Part shown: piece after piece, positions 38,759 through 47,149 of the stretch
Layout: each line of letters opens with the position of its first letter
Position numbering within the stretch: the stretch's first letter is position 1
Source of the DNA: Brevundimonas vitisensis
Lineage (GTDB): Bacteria; Pseudomonadota; Alphaproteobacteria; Caulobacterales; Caulobacteraceae
NCBI RefSeq assembly: GCF_016656965.1
Contig: NZ_CP067977.1
Span: 2,504,501-2,568,500, forward strand
Length of the DNA: 64,000 nt
Direction of reading: 5' to 3'
Notes under the pieces: generated by a model
The model's input: the letters and a program-made list of their open reading frames with translations, nothing else
Told to the model about the DNA's origin: nothing
The model's database searches: none
Position numbers and translations under genes: made by a program

Positions 38759-41143
38759 TCAATCCGGGCGAGCGTAGCGCCCGGCCACAGGCGCATAGCG
38801 ATCCCAGACGGCGCCATCGGCCAGCGAGCGCAGCAGCTTGATATATTCGGCGTGGGTCCAGGCCAGAGGCGTGGCCGAATCCGTGCCTTGACCCAGCGCA
38901 TAGGCGTTGGCCGTGGGATCGCCCACGCCGTCCCAGACCTGTTCCGGCAGCAGCAGGCCGCCATTGGCGAACCGTTCCATGCCCCGGACGTAGGTGCGCC
39001 GGATCTCGGCCCGTTCGGCATCGTCGACGGAGCCATCGGCGGCGGCCAGAGCGATCTGATAGTGGCCGCGCTCACCGGTAAAGAAGGGCCAGATGCGACC
39101 GCGCTGGCCCGGGGTCATGCCGCCGACGCCATAGTTGCCGCCGGTCTGGGCATTCTCTCCGTAGCCGTCATTGCCGTAGCGGCGGAAGGCCGGGGTGCGA
39201 TCACCCTCGGGGCCCACGTCGTAGCGGACACGGAACCGGTCTTCGCGGGTCTGGTCGTCATATTCGCCCAGGCTTTCGACGATGGAGGCGGCGTCCGGTG
39301 CCCGCACGCCATAGCGCACCAGTTCCAGGAAGCCGCCATCGATGATGCGGTCCTCGGGCATGGCGGGCTGGCCGTTGTTCTCGCCCAGCAGGCCCTTGTC
39401 GTTCGGATCGTCATTGCGGCTGAGGCGCATGAAATAGCGACCGTCGCCATATTCGCCGGTGGTCGTGAACATCCGGGACTCCACCTTGGACGCATAGTCG
39501 TCGGCGGCGGCCTGATAGCGATCGGCGGACGGGACATCGCCGGAGGCCCGGGCGATCTCGGCGGCGACGGTCAGGCCGGTGATGACTGCAGCGGTGGTGG
39601 AGGGGGAGTGGCCCTCCTGCTCCTCCCACCGCTCCTGCTGGCTCCAGGGCGGCGTGATCGTCCGGTCGTTCCACAGCAGGCCGACCGTGCCGCCATCGAC
39701 CAGGAAGTCGGCGGCGGGCTTGATCATGTCGGCATAGACCGCAGCCATTTCGGCATCGTCGATGTGGCCGTCCTTCCACAGACGCCAGCCCAGCATGATC
39801 GGCATGGCGGTCTGGTCCAGCTGGACCCCCACCCATTCGATCTCGCCGTCCACATGGGTCTTCTGCAGGAACCAGCCGGTCGCGCCGGTATTGCCCGGCG
39901 TGTCAGCCCGGACCTGGACCTGGGGCAGATAGCGGAAGGCGGCCAGCGGGGTCTGGGTATCGCCCAGGGCCAGCATCGCCATGGCCACCTGATAGAAGTC
40001 GCGCGGCCAGACCGCCTTGTAGCCGGTCGAGGACTGGGTCGCGTCCACCGTGTCGCCCCAAGGGTTGGACAGGGAGGCGATCAGGGCCCCCGAATGAGTC
40101 CGGTCCTCCTGAACCTTCAGCATCAGGGCCGAGGCATAGGCCAGCTTGCCCCCATCGGTGGACTGTTCGGCCAGGCGCGGCAGCTGATCCAGCGAGGCCA
40201 GCCAGTCGGACCAGCCGATGGCGGACCCGGTGCCATCGTATTCGGCCTGGACGCGGTCGAGCCCGGCCTCATGCGCTTCGCGCGCCTCGGCTTCAGCCGA
40301 GCCCGCATCTGAGCCGAAGCCGATGACGAAATCGCGGCTGAGGGTCCGGCCCGGCCGCACGCGGGGCAGGGCCCCCGTCAGCATGATGTTGCCGCTGGCC
40401 TCGCCAGTGGTGGCATAGGCCCGGTTCATCCGGCCATTGTCCCGCAGATCCGTCAGCCCGTCCGACACCCCGACAAAGCCCACCGAGGTCGCGGTGAAGG
40501 GGACATCAGGGACCAGCGCCAGATGGGTGTCACCCTCGTGAGCGAACAGGCCGTTGACCTCGGCGTCGCCTCGATCGCCGACACCGGTGTTGGCCATGTG
40601 CGGTTCCAGCAGAACAAAGGGCACGACCGAGGCCGTGAGCGCGCGTACCTGGACCCGCACCACCAGCGCCTGGCCGCTCGGGTCAGTGAAGATGCGCTTT
40701 TCGATTTCAAACCGGCCCTGCCGGTCGCGCGTGGTGACGCGGTATGACGGCGAGAGGGGACGCCCCTCGTCGTCCTTGGTCAGATAGTCGATGGCAAAGT
40801 CGGTATCCTGGCCTTCCACGACCACCTCGTCGCCGATGACCACGGCCATGCGCATCTGCTTGATCTGGGCCTCGTGGATCAGGCCCCACATGGTTTCGGT
40901 CAACACGCCGTCGGCGATGGAGAACCAGACCTTGGACACTTCGCCGGTGGGACCGCCGTCGCGGTACTGGCCCTCGACATAGGCTTCGTAGGACGCGCCC
41001 GCGCCGATCTTGGCCGCGCTGGCCCAGGTGGGCGGCTCGCCCGGTGCGCCAGGGGCGGTCTGTGCCTGGGCGATACCCGCGCTGAGCGCCAGGGTCGAGG
41101 CGCACAGCGCCAGGGTCGTCATGAAACGCATGGTCGAACTCAC
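38759..41143 (-). CDS. Glucoamylase, GH15 family (exported)
   Basis: A 794-residue enzyme with a signal peptide ending AQAQ. The N-terminal beta-sandwich (about residues 30-300) is typical of bacterial GH15 enzymes (VSKVWFSIADGVLTETMW, a glucodextranase N-like domain), followed by an (alpha/alpha)6 barrel with family blocks SSTGYKAVWPRDFYQVAMAMLALGD, QLDQTAMPIML and NYGVGGMTPGQRGRIWPFFTGERGHY. It releases beta-D-glucose from non-reducing ends of maltodextrins or related glucans, here presumably in the periplasm. The GTG start (41143) overlaps the esterase stop as GTGA; ATG 41131 is an alternative. It is the last gene of the operon GH97 - permease - esterase - GH15. Confidence 0.92.
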   Translation of the reverse strand: MSSTMRFMTTLALCASTLALSAGIAQAQTAPGAPGEPPTWASAAKIGAGASYEAYVEGQYRDGGPTGEVSKVWFSIADGVLTETMWGLIHEAQIKQMRMAVVIGDEVVVEGQDTDFAIDYLTKDDEGRPLSPSYRVTTRDRQGRFEIEKRIFTDPSGQALVVRVQVRALTASVVPFVLLEPHMANTGVGDRGDAEVNGLFAHEGDTHLALVPDVPFTATSVGFVGVSDGLTDLRDNGRMNRAYATTGEASGNIMLTGALPRVRPGRTLSRDFVIGFGSDAGSAEAEAREAHEAGLDRVQAEYDGTGSAIGWSDWLASLDQLPRLAEQSTDGGKLAYASALMLKVQEDRTHSGALIASLSNPWGDTVDATQSSTGYKAVWPRDFYQVAMAMLALGDTQTPLAAFRYLPQVQVRADTPGNTGATGWFLQKTHVDGEIEWVGVQLDQTAMPIMLGWRLWKDGHIDDAEMAAVYADMIKPAADFLVDGGTVGLLWNDRTITPPWSQQERWEEQEGHSPSTTAAVITGLTVAAEIARASGDVPSADRYQAAADDYASKVESRMFTTTGEYGDGRYFMRLSRNDDPNDKGLLGENNGQPAMPEDRIIDGGFLELVRYGVRAPDAASIVESLGEYDDQTREDRFRVRYDVGPEGDRTPAFRRYGNDGYGENAQTGGNYGVGGMTPGQRGRIWPFFTGERGHYQIALAAADGSVDDAERAEIRRTYVRGMERFANGGLLLPEQVWDGVGDPTANAYALGQGTDSATPLAWTHAEYIKLLRSLADGAVWDRYAPVAGRYARPD

Positions 41144-42066
41144 GTCTGGGGGGACAAAAGGAAGGTCAGGGGGACGTCCAGGCGCTGGTTCCAGGACGCC
41201 TCATTGTGCTGAGCGCCGGGAAAAACCAGGCTGCGGAACCGGTCCGGTCCCCATCCCTCGGCGCGCACGGTCTGGTCGATGCGGCTTTGAAAGAAGGCGT
41301 AGAACTGATCCAGCGTCTCGTCGCCGCGATCGAAATACAGGCGATGCGTGGCCGGATCGGGCAGGCCGGCCGCGATCACCCGGCTCCAGGTCTGGACGAC
41401 CGTCTCGCGCCACTGGGCCAGGGCGGCCTCATCCAGCCGCTCCAGACGCAGGGGCCAGTGGGTCGACAGACAGGCGGCGGCCCCGAACACCTGCGGGTGT
41501 TTCATCATGGCGTAGAGCGAGATCAGCCCGCCCATGCTGGAGCCTGAGATCATCGTATCGTCGCGCCCGGTCAGGGTGGCGAAGGTCGCATCGACCTGCG
41601 GCTTCAACTCCTCGACGATGAACCGCAGATAGCCGTCCGACAGAGGCTGTCCGCCATACAGGGTCGTCAGGGTCTCGCCGATCTCGGCCGGCAGGGAGGC
41701 GATGAGATCGGCAGGAACGTATTCGCGCAGCCGCAGCGACGTGTTCCAGATGCCGACAACGATCGGGCTGCGGACCTGTCCGTTGGCGATCAGCCGGACC
41801 AGGTGCTCGTCCACGCCCCATTCGCCGAAGTTGGCGCGGGCCGGATCGAACAGGTTCTGGCCGTCGTGCATATAGAGGACCGGATGTCGGCTGCCCTGAT
41901 CGTAGTCGGGCGGCAGCCAGACGGTGACGTTCCGCGGGCCGACATGGGACGAGGCCACGGCCTCCCACTCGATCAGGCGTCCGGTGTCGGTCTTGGGCGA
42001 ATGCGCCAGGGCCGGGGCCGCCAGAGGCGTGGCGGCCAGGGCGGCGATCAGGGCCCTGCGGTTCAT
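41140..42066 (-). CDS. Exported alpha/beta-hydrolase esterase (PF00756, esterase D/enterochelin esterase-like)
   Basis: A 308-residue protein with a signal peptide containing twin Arg (MNRRALIAALAATPLAAPALA). The fold markers are VTVWLPPDYDQGSRHPVLYMHDGQNLFD (strand and oxyanion region), the nucleophile elbow GSSMGG, and a C-terminal His in FPGAQHNEASW. The family (COG2819) includes enterochelin-esterase-like and CE1 enzymes that cleave acyl esters. In a maltodextrin operon it might deacylate modified sugars, though no substrate can be deduced. The ATG overlaps the permease stop (ATGA) and its own stop overlaps the glucoamylase GTG, so all three are translationally coupled. Function within the locus is inferred. 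Confidence 0.88.
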   Translation of the reverse strand: MNRRALIAALAATPLAAPALAHSPKTDTGRLIEWEAVASSHVGPRNVTVWLPPDYDQGSRHPVLYMHDGQNLFDPARANFGEWGVDEHLVRLIANGQVRSPIVVGIWNTSLRLREYVPADLIASLPAEIGETLTTLYGGQPLSDGYLRFIVEELKPQVDATFATLTGRDDTMISGSSMGGLISLYAMMKHPQVFGAAACLSTHWPLRLERLDEAALAQWRETVVQTWSRVIAAGLPDPATHRLYFDRGDETLDQFYAFFQSRIDQTVRAEGWGPDRFRSLVFPGAQHNEASWNQRLDVPLTFLLSPQT

Positions 42067-43613
42067 GGCCTTGCCTCCTTCACCCGCAGGCTGAAGCCGG
42101 CCGCGATGAAGAAGCTGGCCCCGCCGACAACCAGAGCCCAGATGGCCTGGCCCTGAAACAGGGCATTCAGCATCAGGCCCAGCAGGGTCGCGGCCACCAG
42201 TTGGGGCACGACGATGAAGATGTTGAACACCCCCATATAGAGGCCCATCTTCCGGCCCGGCACGGCGCCCGACAGGATGGCGTAGGGCATGGAGACGATC
42301 GAGGCCCAGGCGATGCCTACGCCGATCATCGGCAGCCACAGCAGGGCCGGATCGCGGATCAGGAAGAGGCCGATCAGGCCCAGGCCCCCCAGCGCCAGGG
42401 CAATCGCATGGGCCCCGGTCCGCCCCGTTCGCCGCGCCAGGACGGGCAGGGCAAAGGCCGTCAGGGCGGCGACGCCATTATAGATGCCGAACAGGACCCC
42501 AACCCAGTCAGCCCCGGTATTATAGGCCGCCGAGGTCGTGTCGCTGGACCCATAGTGGACGGCTGTGACGGCGGCGGTGGTGTAGATCCACATGGCGAAC
42601 AGGGCGAACCAGCTGAAGAACTGGACCACGGCCAGACCGCGCATGGTCTGCGGCATGGCGAAGATGTCGTCGAAGATCTCGCTGAGGCCGTTGGAACGGC
42701 CAGCCCCGCGCATCAGGGCGACGACCATCTGCAACAGGCCAAAGCCGCCGATGAAGCCGGCCAGGACGTAGAGTTCCTGACCCACGGCGGTGCGCCAGTC
42801 GATCGTGCCGGTGGGCAGGGCTGCCGCCTGATCCCGCAGCATCCAGACCAGGGCCGCAGCGCCCACGCCGACCAACAGCCAGGTCAGTCCGCCGGTCAGA
42901 TAGGCCTTCGCCGACCGCAGTGTGCTCCGGTCGTCCTGCGGCAGGGCGCGGGCGGCCTCGAAGGCGTCGATCTGTTCGGGCGTGTACTCGCGGGTCGAGA
43001 CGACCGTCCACAGGACGGCGGTCAGCATCGCAGCCGCCCCGACGTAGAAGCTGATGCGCACGCTGTCGGGCACAATGCCTTCCGGGGCGGTATTGGCCAC
43101 GCCCATCTGGGCCAGCAGCCAGGGCAGGCAGGAGGCGAAGACGGCCCCCGTACCGATGAAGAAGCTCTGCATCGCATAGCCGGTCGCGCGCTGCTCTTCA
43201 GGCAGGTTGTCGCCGACGAAGGCGCGGAACGGCTCCATGGTGACATTGATTGCCGCATCCATGATCCACAGCGTCGCCGCCGCCATCCAGAGGATCGGAG
43301 CATTGGGCATGAAGATCAGGGCGATGGTCGTGGCGATGGCCCCGAACAGGAAATAGGGCCGGCGACGGCCCAGGGGCGTCCAGGTCCTGTCGCTGAAATG
43401 GCCGATGATCGGCTGGACGATCAGCCCCGTCAGCGGGGCGGCGATCCACAGGATGGCCAGGTTGTCGACCTCGGCCCCCAGGGTCTGGAAGATCCGGCTG
43501 GTATTGGCGTTCTGAAGGCCGAAGCCGATCTGGATGCCGAAGAAGCCGACGCACATGTTCCAGATGGCCCAGAACTTCAGCGGAGTCCGGGACAGGGACG
43601 ATGGGGTGGTCAT
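42063..43613 (-). CDS. MFS sugar permease, SLC45/GPH-like (maltose/maltodextrin type)
   Basis: A 516-residue inner-membrane protein with 12 or more helices. The opening KFWAIWNMCVGFFGIQIGFGLQNANTSRIFQTLG and the loop GHFSDRTWTPLGRRRPYFLFGA are hallmarks of the sucrose/maltose-proton symporter group related to SLC45. A long cytoplasmic loop (about 205-260) and the second RRTGRTGAHA loop also fit. It probably imports maltose or short maltodextrins for the cytoplasmic GH13 alpha-glucosidase. GAGGAGAC lies 4 bases before the chosen ATG at 43613, and that ribosome site is the end of a repeat element (43618-43772). Its stop overlaps the esterase start. Confidence 0.9.
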   Translation of the reverse strand: MTTPSSLSRTPLKFWAIWNMCVGFFGIQIGFGLQNANTSRIFQTLGAEVDNLAILWIAAPLTGLIVQPIIGHFSDRTWTPLGRRRPYFLFGAIATTIALIFMPNAPILWMAAATLWIMDAAINVTMEPFRAFVGDNLPEEQRATGYAMQSFFIGTGAVFASCLPWLLAQMGVANTAPEGIVPDSVRISFYVGAAAMLTAVLWTVVSTREYTPEQIDAFEAARALPQDDRSTLRSAKAYLTGGLTWLLVGVGAAALVWMLRDQAAALPTGTIDWRTAVGQELYVLAGFIGGFGLLQMVVALMRGAGRSNGLSEIFDDIFAMPQTMRGLAVVQFFSWFALFAMWIYTTAAVTAVHYGSSDTTSAAYNTGADWVGVLFGIYNGVAALTAFALPVLARRTGRTGAHAIALALGGLGLIGLFLIRDPALLWLPMIGVGIAWASIVSMPYAILSGAVPGRKMGLYMGVFNIFIVVPQLVAATLLGLMLNALFQGQAIWALVVGGASFFIAAGFSLRVKEARP

Positions 43614-43617
43614 GGCC

Positions 43618-43772
43618 GTCTCCTCCCTGCCGCGCAGCGGTGGGGAAGGGGACCGCGCAGCGGTGGAGGGGTGCTTTCCACAACCTTGCGCGCTGGCGGA
43701 AGGCCCCCCTTCGTCACGGCGCGAAGCCGCGCCGCGCCACCTCCCCATCCGCCACGCGAACAGGGAGGAGAC
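43618..43772. repeat. 155-bp intergenic repeat element with 12-bp perfect terminal inverted repeats
   Basis: The ends are GTCTCCTCCCTG (43618-43629) and CAGGGAGGAGAC (43761-43772), exact reverse complements. Inside, CCGCGCAGCGGTGG occurs twice (43630-43643 and 43653-43666), and GCGC-rich hairpins follow. It carries no ORF of its own and occupies nearly the whole gap between the GH97 and permease genes of one operon. It resembles the dispersed GC-rich intergenic modules of alphaproteobacteria and the element at 46992-47131. Confidence 0.82.
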
Positions 43773-43788
43773 AAGGAATGCCCAGCGC

Positions 43789-45846
43789 TCAACGCCGCCG
43801 CCCCTTGGGCACGAAGCGGATCGCCTGGCCGCCGCCGGGGGCCAGGGTCAGGGTCAGGGTGTCGGCGGCCGTGACGTCGCGGCTCTCGATGACGATGGCC
43901 TCGCGGTTGGTCTTCCAGTCGGCGTCTGGCGCGTCGCGATAAATCTCGGCGCGATAGGTGCGGCCCGGATCGAGGAAGGACAGTGAGGCCGACAGCACGC
44001 GCGGATGCTCGTCGGTCAGCGATCCCAGGCACCAGACGTCGGAGTTCCGGTCCTTCCGGGCGATGGTGACGTAATCGCCGATCTCGCCGTTCAGGACGCG
44101 GGTGTCGGCCCAGTCGACGGGTACGTCCTTGATGAACTGGAACGGGGCCGGGTTGGCCTCGTAGTTTTCCAGCAGGTCCGCCGCCATCTGGATCGGGCTG
44201 TAGATCACGACATACAGGGCCAGCTGCTTGGCCCAGGTGGTGGCGATGCCGTCGGGGCTGCGCGTCTCCATGCCGAAGATGCCGGGCGTATAGTCCATCG
44301 GCCCGGCCAGCAGGCGGGTGAAGACCAGATTGGCCTCATGCTCGGGGGGATTGCCGGGCTGGCCCCAGGCGCTGAACTCCATGCCCCGCGCACCTTCGCG
44401 GCTGATCATGTTCGGATAGGTGCGGCGCAGGCCCGTGTCCTTGAACGGCTCATGGGCATTGACCGCGACCTGGTATTTCGCAGCGGTCTCGACCACCCGG
44501 ACATGGTGCTGGGCCATGGGCTGGCTTTCGTGCCAGGCGAAGGTGACCCGCCCGTCCGGCCCGCGCACCTGGGCCCCGCCCGCATCAGCGACATAGCCGG
44601 TCTTGACGCTGTGCCAGCCGAACCGCTGCATCTGGGCGAAGGCGGGGTCCAGCTGCTGTTCGTAGTGGAAGGCGTTGCCGCCCGTCTCGTGGTGGCCAAC
44701 GATCTCGACACCCTTGTCCCTCGCATAAGCGGCGACCCGCTCGATGTCGAAATCCGGATAGGCCTGGGTGAAGGAATAGTCCCAGCCGGTGCCGAACCAG
44801 TTGCCGTCCCAGCCGACGTTCCAGCCCTCGATCAGCACGCCGCCAAAGCCGTGCTCGGCCGCAAAGTCGATGTGTTTGATGGCGTTTTCGGTGGTGGCCC
44901 CGTGCTTGGGCCCGCTGTTCCAGGACTTCAACTCCAGGTGCATTTCCCACCAGATGCCGATGTATTTCATGGGCTTGAACCAGCTGACGTCGTCCAGCTT
45001 GTTGGGCGCATTCAGGTTCAGGATCAGGCTGGATTCCACCAGACCGGCGGCGGTGTCGCTGATCTGCAGGGTGCGCCAGGGCGTGGTGCAGGGGGCCGCG
45101 ATCTCGACCGCGGCGCTGGACAGGCCGGGCGTCAGGTCCGCGCGGAACCGGCGGCCCTCGGCCCGCGACAGGTTCATGCCGGAATAGTCGATCAGCGCCG
45201 CCTCATGGATCGAGACGTGAAGGCCGCTGGCGTTGCGGACCGTCATCGGGGTCTGGGCCGCGCCGACCGCGCCGATGGGCGTGCGGTTATAGAGATATTC
45301 CTCGCGGTTCCATTCCCAGGCCGGAATCCACCAGGCTTCTCCGTCCTCGGCCAGGGTGAACTCGGTCAGCTCGGAGCCGATCTTCAGCTGCTTCAGCGCG
45401 TCCTGCTCGGGGAATTCGTATCGGAAGCCCAGGCCGTCGTCATACAGGCGGAACACCACGTCCATCCGCCGCATCAGGCCGGACCGCTCGGTCATCGGCA
45501 CGCGCAGTTCGGTGAAGTGATTGCGGATGAAGCGGCGCTCGCCCCAAGGCTGTTCCCAGGTGTCGTCGGCCGTGCGGATGACCGGCGTGCCCAGGGCAAA
45601 GCCCCGCTCCAACTTGGGGGCATCGGTCAGGATGAAGCCCAGCTTTGATGCCGTGACGACGGGCTGGCCCAGGCGGGTGACCGCATACATGGGCCGTCCA
45701 TCGCCATCGGTCATGACCTGGACCGCCAGCACACCGCCCGGTGAACGGGCCGTGATCACGGCCGGGGCTGTCTGGGCCACGGCCGGGGCACCAAAGGCCA
45801 GGGCCGAAACGCCCACGAGGGCCAGCAGACTGCGACGTTCGATCAT
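43789..45846 (-). CDS. GH97 alpha-glucosidase (SusB-like, inverting type), exported
   Basis: A 685-residue enzyme. A signal peptide with twin Arg (MIERRSLLALVGVSALAFG, cut near AVAQ) precedes the N-terminal beta-sandwich (SPGGVLAVQVMTDGDGRPMYAVTRLGQPVV), the (beta/alpha)8 barrel and a C-terminal sheet. Catalytic blocks match the inverting SusB branch: GGVLIEGWNVGWDG, VAVNAHEPFKDTGLRRTYPN and the Glu in ARGMEFSAW, which correspond by position to the calcium-binding and acid/base glutamates of SusB. It cleaves alpha-glucosidic linkages of maltooligosaccharides in the periplasm. ATG 45846 gives the signal peptide. It is the first gene of the four-gene operon and faces the LacI gene across 122 bases holding candidate operators. 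Confidence 0.93.
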   Translation of the reverse strand: MIERRSLLALVGVSALAFGAPAVAQTAPAVITARSPGGVLAVQVMTDGDGRPMYAVTRLGQPVVTASKLGFILTDAPKLERGFALGTPVIRTADDTWEQPWGERRFIRNHFTELRVPMTERSGLMRRMDVVFRLYDDGLGFRYEFPEQDALKQLKIGSELTEFTLAEDGEAWWIPAWEWNREEYLYNRTPIGAVGAAQTPMTVRNASGLHVSIHEAALIDYSGMNLSRAEGRRFRADLTPGLSSAAVEIAAPCTTPWRTLQISDTAAGLVESSLILNLNAPNKLDDVSWFKPMKYIGIWWEMHLELKSWNSGPKHGATTENAIKHIDFAAEHGFGGVLIEGWNVGWDGNWFGTGWDYSFTQAYPDFDIERVAAYARDKGVEIVGHHETGGNAFHYEQQLDPAFAQMQRFGWHSVKTGYVADAGGAQVRGPDGRVTFAWHESQPMAQHHVRVVETAAKYQVAVNAHEPFKDTGLRRTYPNMISREGARGMEFSAWGQPGNPPEHEANLVFTRLLAGPMDYTPGIFGMETRSPDGIATTWAKQLALYVVIYSPIQMAADLLENYEANPAPFQFIKDVPVDWADTRVLNGEIGDYVTIARKDRNSDVWCLGSLTDEHPRVLSASLSFLDPGRTYRAEIYRDAPDADWKTNREAIVIESRDVTAADTLTLTLAPGGGQAIRFVPKGRRR

Positions 45847-45861
45847 CGGACGATCCTTCCC

Positions 45862-45874
45862 AAAGCAACGCTTT
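45862..45874. promoter_or_regulatory. Small palindrome AAAGC-AAC-GCTTT upstream of GH97
   Basis: A 5-3-5 inverted repeat 16-28 bases upstream of the GH97 start, in the divergent GH97/lacI region. Its position overlapping the ribosome-binding or promoter-proximal zone suits a repressor site. Evidence is symmetry and context only. Confidence 0.35.
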
Positions 45875-45921
45875 CCCGCTTGCCAAACCCGGAGTTCCGG
45901 GAGCATGACGGAGGTGACATT

Positions 45922-45939
45922 TTTGCAGCAAATTTTACA
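45922..45939. promoter_or_regulatory. Candidate LacI-family operator region, TTTGCAGCAAA plus AATTTTACA
   Basis: A perfect 11-bp palindrome TTTGCAGCAAA (45922-45932) midway between the GH97 and lacI starts, followed by ATTTTACA. On the minus strand the segment reads GTAAAATTTGCTGCA, sharing 14 of 15 bases with the site upstream of the lipoprotein operon (about 37816-37830). Confidence 0.45.
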
Positions 45940-45968
45940 TCAGCAGCCAGAGCCGGACGCCCGAACCC

Positions 45969-46982
45969 GTGAGCCGCAAGACCACCCGCCTGGAAGACAT
46001 CGCCAAACTGGCGGGGGTTTCGATCGCGACGGCCTCCCGCGCGCTGAACGACAGCCCGGCGGTCAATGCGCGCACCAAGCAGCTGATCTGGAAGCTGGCG
46101 CGCGAGCACGACTATCCGTTCCGGCGCTCCATGCCCGCAGGCCCGATCGGGGCGGAGGCGACGATTGCCCTGGTGGTGCCCAGGCCGCAGGGGCGCGAGG
46201 GACGGCTGTCGGACCCCTTCTTCCTGGAGCTGCTGGCCGGGGTCGGCGAGGCGGCGCGCGAGCGGGGCTGTGACCTGGTCATCAGTCACCTTTCGCCGGC
46301 CACCTATGAGGACCTGTCGGCGGCGCTGACCACCTCGCGTGCCGAGGGGGTGATCTTTCTGGGCCAGAGCACCCTGCACGCCGCCTTCAACCGCCTGGTC
46401 GAAACCGAGGCGCGCTTTGTGGTCTGGGGCGCTGAACTGCCGGACCAGGCCTATTGCTCGATCGGATCGGACAACATCAACGGCGGCCGCCGGGCGACGG
46501 CGCATCTGGCGCGTCTGGGACGCAGGCGCATCGTCTTCCTGGGTGATCTCGACCCGCCGGAATCGATGCAGCGGCATCGCGGCTATCAGGAGGCGCTGAT
46601 CGCACAGGGCCTGGGCGTGGAGCCCGAACTGATCGTGGATGCCCACTTCGAAGTGGAATCGGCCGAGGCCTCGATCGAATCCCTGATCCGGCGTGGGGTG
46701 GATTTCGACGGTGTGGTCTGTGCCTCCGACCAGATCGCCTTGGGGGCCGTGCGGGGTCTGCTGCATGCCGGACGCTCGGTGCCTGGCGATGTGTCGGTGA
46801 TCGGTTTCGACAACGTCCCCTTCAGCCGCTACAGCCGCCCGGCCCTGTCGACCATCGCCCAGGACACGATGAAGGCCGGACGGTTGATGGTGTCCAAGCT
46901 GATCGATCACGGCGGCACAGCTGCCGGTCGCTCCGAGCGCGTGCCCACCGACCTGATCGTGCGCGAGAGCTGCGGGGGCTGA
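45969..46982 (+). CDS. LacI-family transcriptional regulator of the sugar locus
   Basis: A 337-residue regulator. The helix-turn-helix lies at residues about 7-27 (RLEDIAKLAGVSIATASRALND) with the hinge helix region up to 55, then a periplasmic-binding-like effector domain of the LacI/GalR type (IALVVPRPQGREGRLSDPFFLELLAGVGEAA, VSVIGFDNVPFSRYSRPALSTIAQD). It is divergent from the GH97 operon and central in the maltodextrin locus, so it most likely represses the GH and transporter genes and is released by a maltose-type inducer. The start is GTG with no convincing Shine-Dalgarno. The insertion REHDYPFRRSMPAGPIGAE after the HTH differs from the classic YxPN hinge. Confidence 0.93.
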   Translation: MSRKTTRLEDIAKLAGVSIATASRALNDSPAVNARTKQLIWKLAREHDYPFRRSMPAGPIGAEATIALVVPRPQGREGRLSDPFFLELLAGVGEAARERGCDLVISHLSPATYEDLSAALTTSRAEGVIFLGQSTLHAAFNRLVETEARFVVWGAELPDQAYCSIGSDNINGGRRATAHLARLGRRRIVFLGDLDPPESMQRHRGYQEALIAQGLGVEPELIVDAHFEVESAEASIESLIRRGVDFDGVVCASDQIALGAVRGLLHAGRSVPGDVSVIGFDNVPFSRYSRPALSTIAQDTMKAGRLMVSKLIDHGGTAAGRSERVPTDLIVRESCGG

Positions 46983-46991
46983 AACCCATTT

Positions 46992-47131
46992 ATCCTCCCT
47001 CGCGTCTTCGCGGGGGAGGGGGACCACGAAGTGGTGGAGGGAGCGATCCCAGACTCGGTGCGTAGTTTTGCCCCCTCCACCGCCTGCGGCGGTCCCCCAC
47101 CCCCGTTTCGCTTCGCTACTCGGGGGAGGAT
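46992..47131. repeat. 140-bp intergenic repeat element with imperfect terminal inverted repeats
   Basis: The ends are ATCCTCCCTCG (46992-47002) and CGGGGGAGGAT (47121-47131), complementary at 10 of 11 positions. Internal hairpins include ACCAC/GTGGT and ACCGCC/GGCGGT. It lies between the convergent lacI and GH13 genes. It shares the CCTCCC/GGGAGG ends and modular hairpin layout with 43618-43772 and may double as a transcription barrier. Confidence 0.75.
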
Positions 47132-47149
47132 TCATGGAGGCTATCCGGC

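Noticed and set aside
43630..43666. CRISPR-like short repeats
   Set aside because: Only two copies of a 14-bp repeat with a 9-base gap, inside a GC-rich hairpin element. There is no spacer array and no cas gene.
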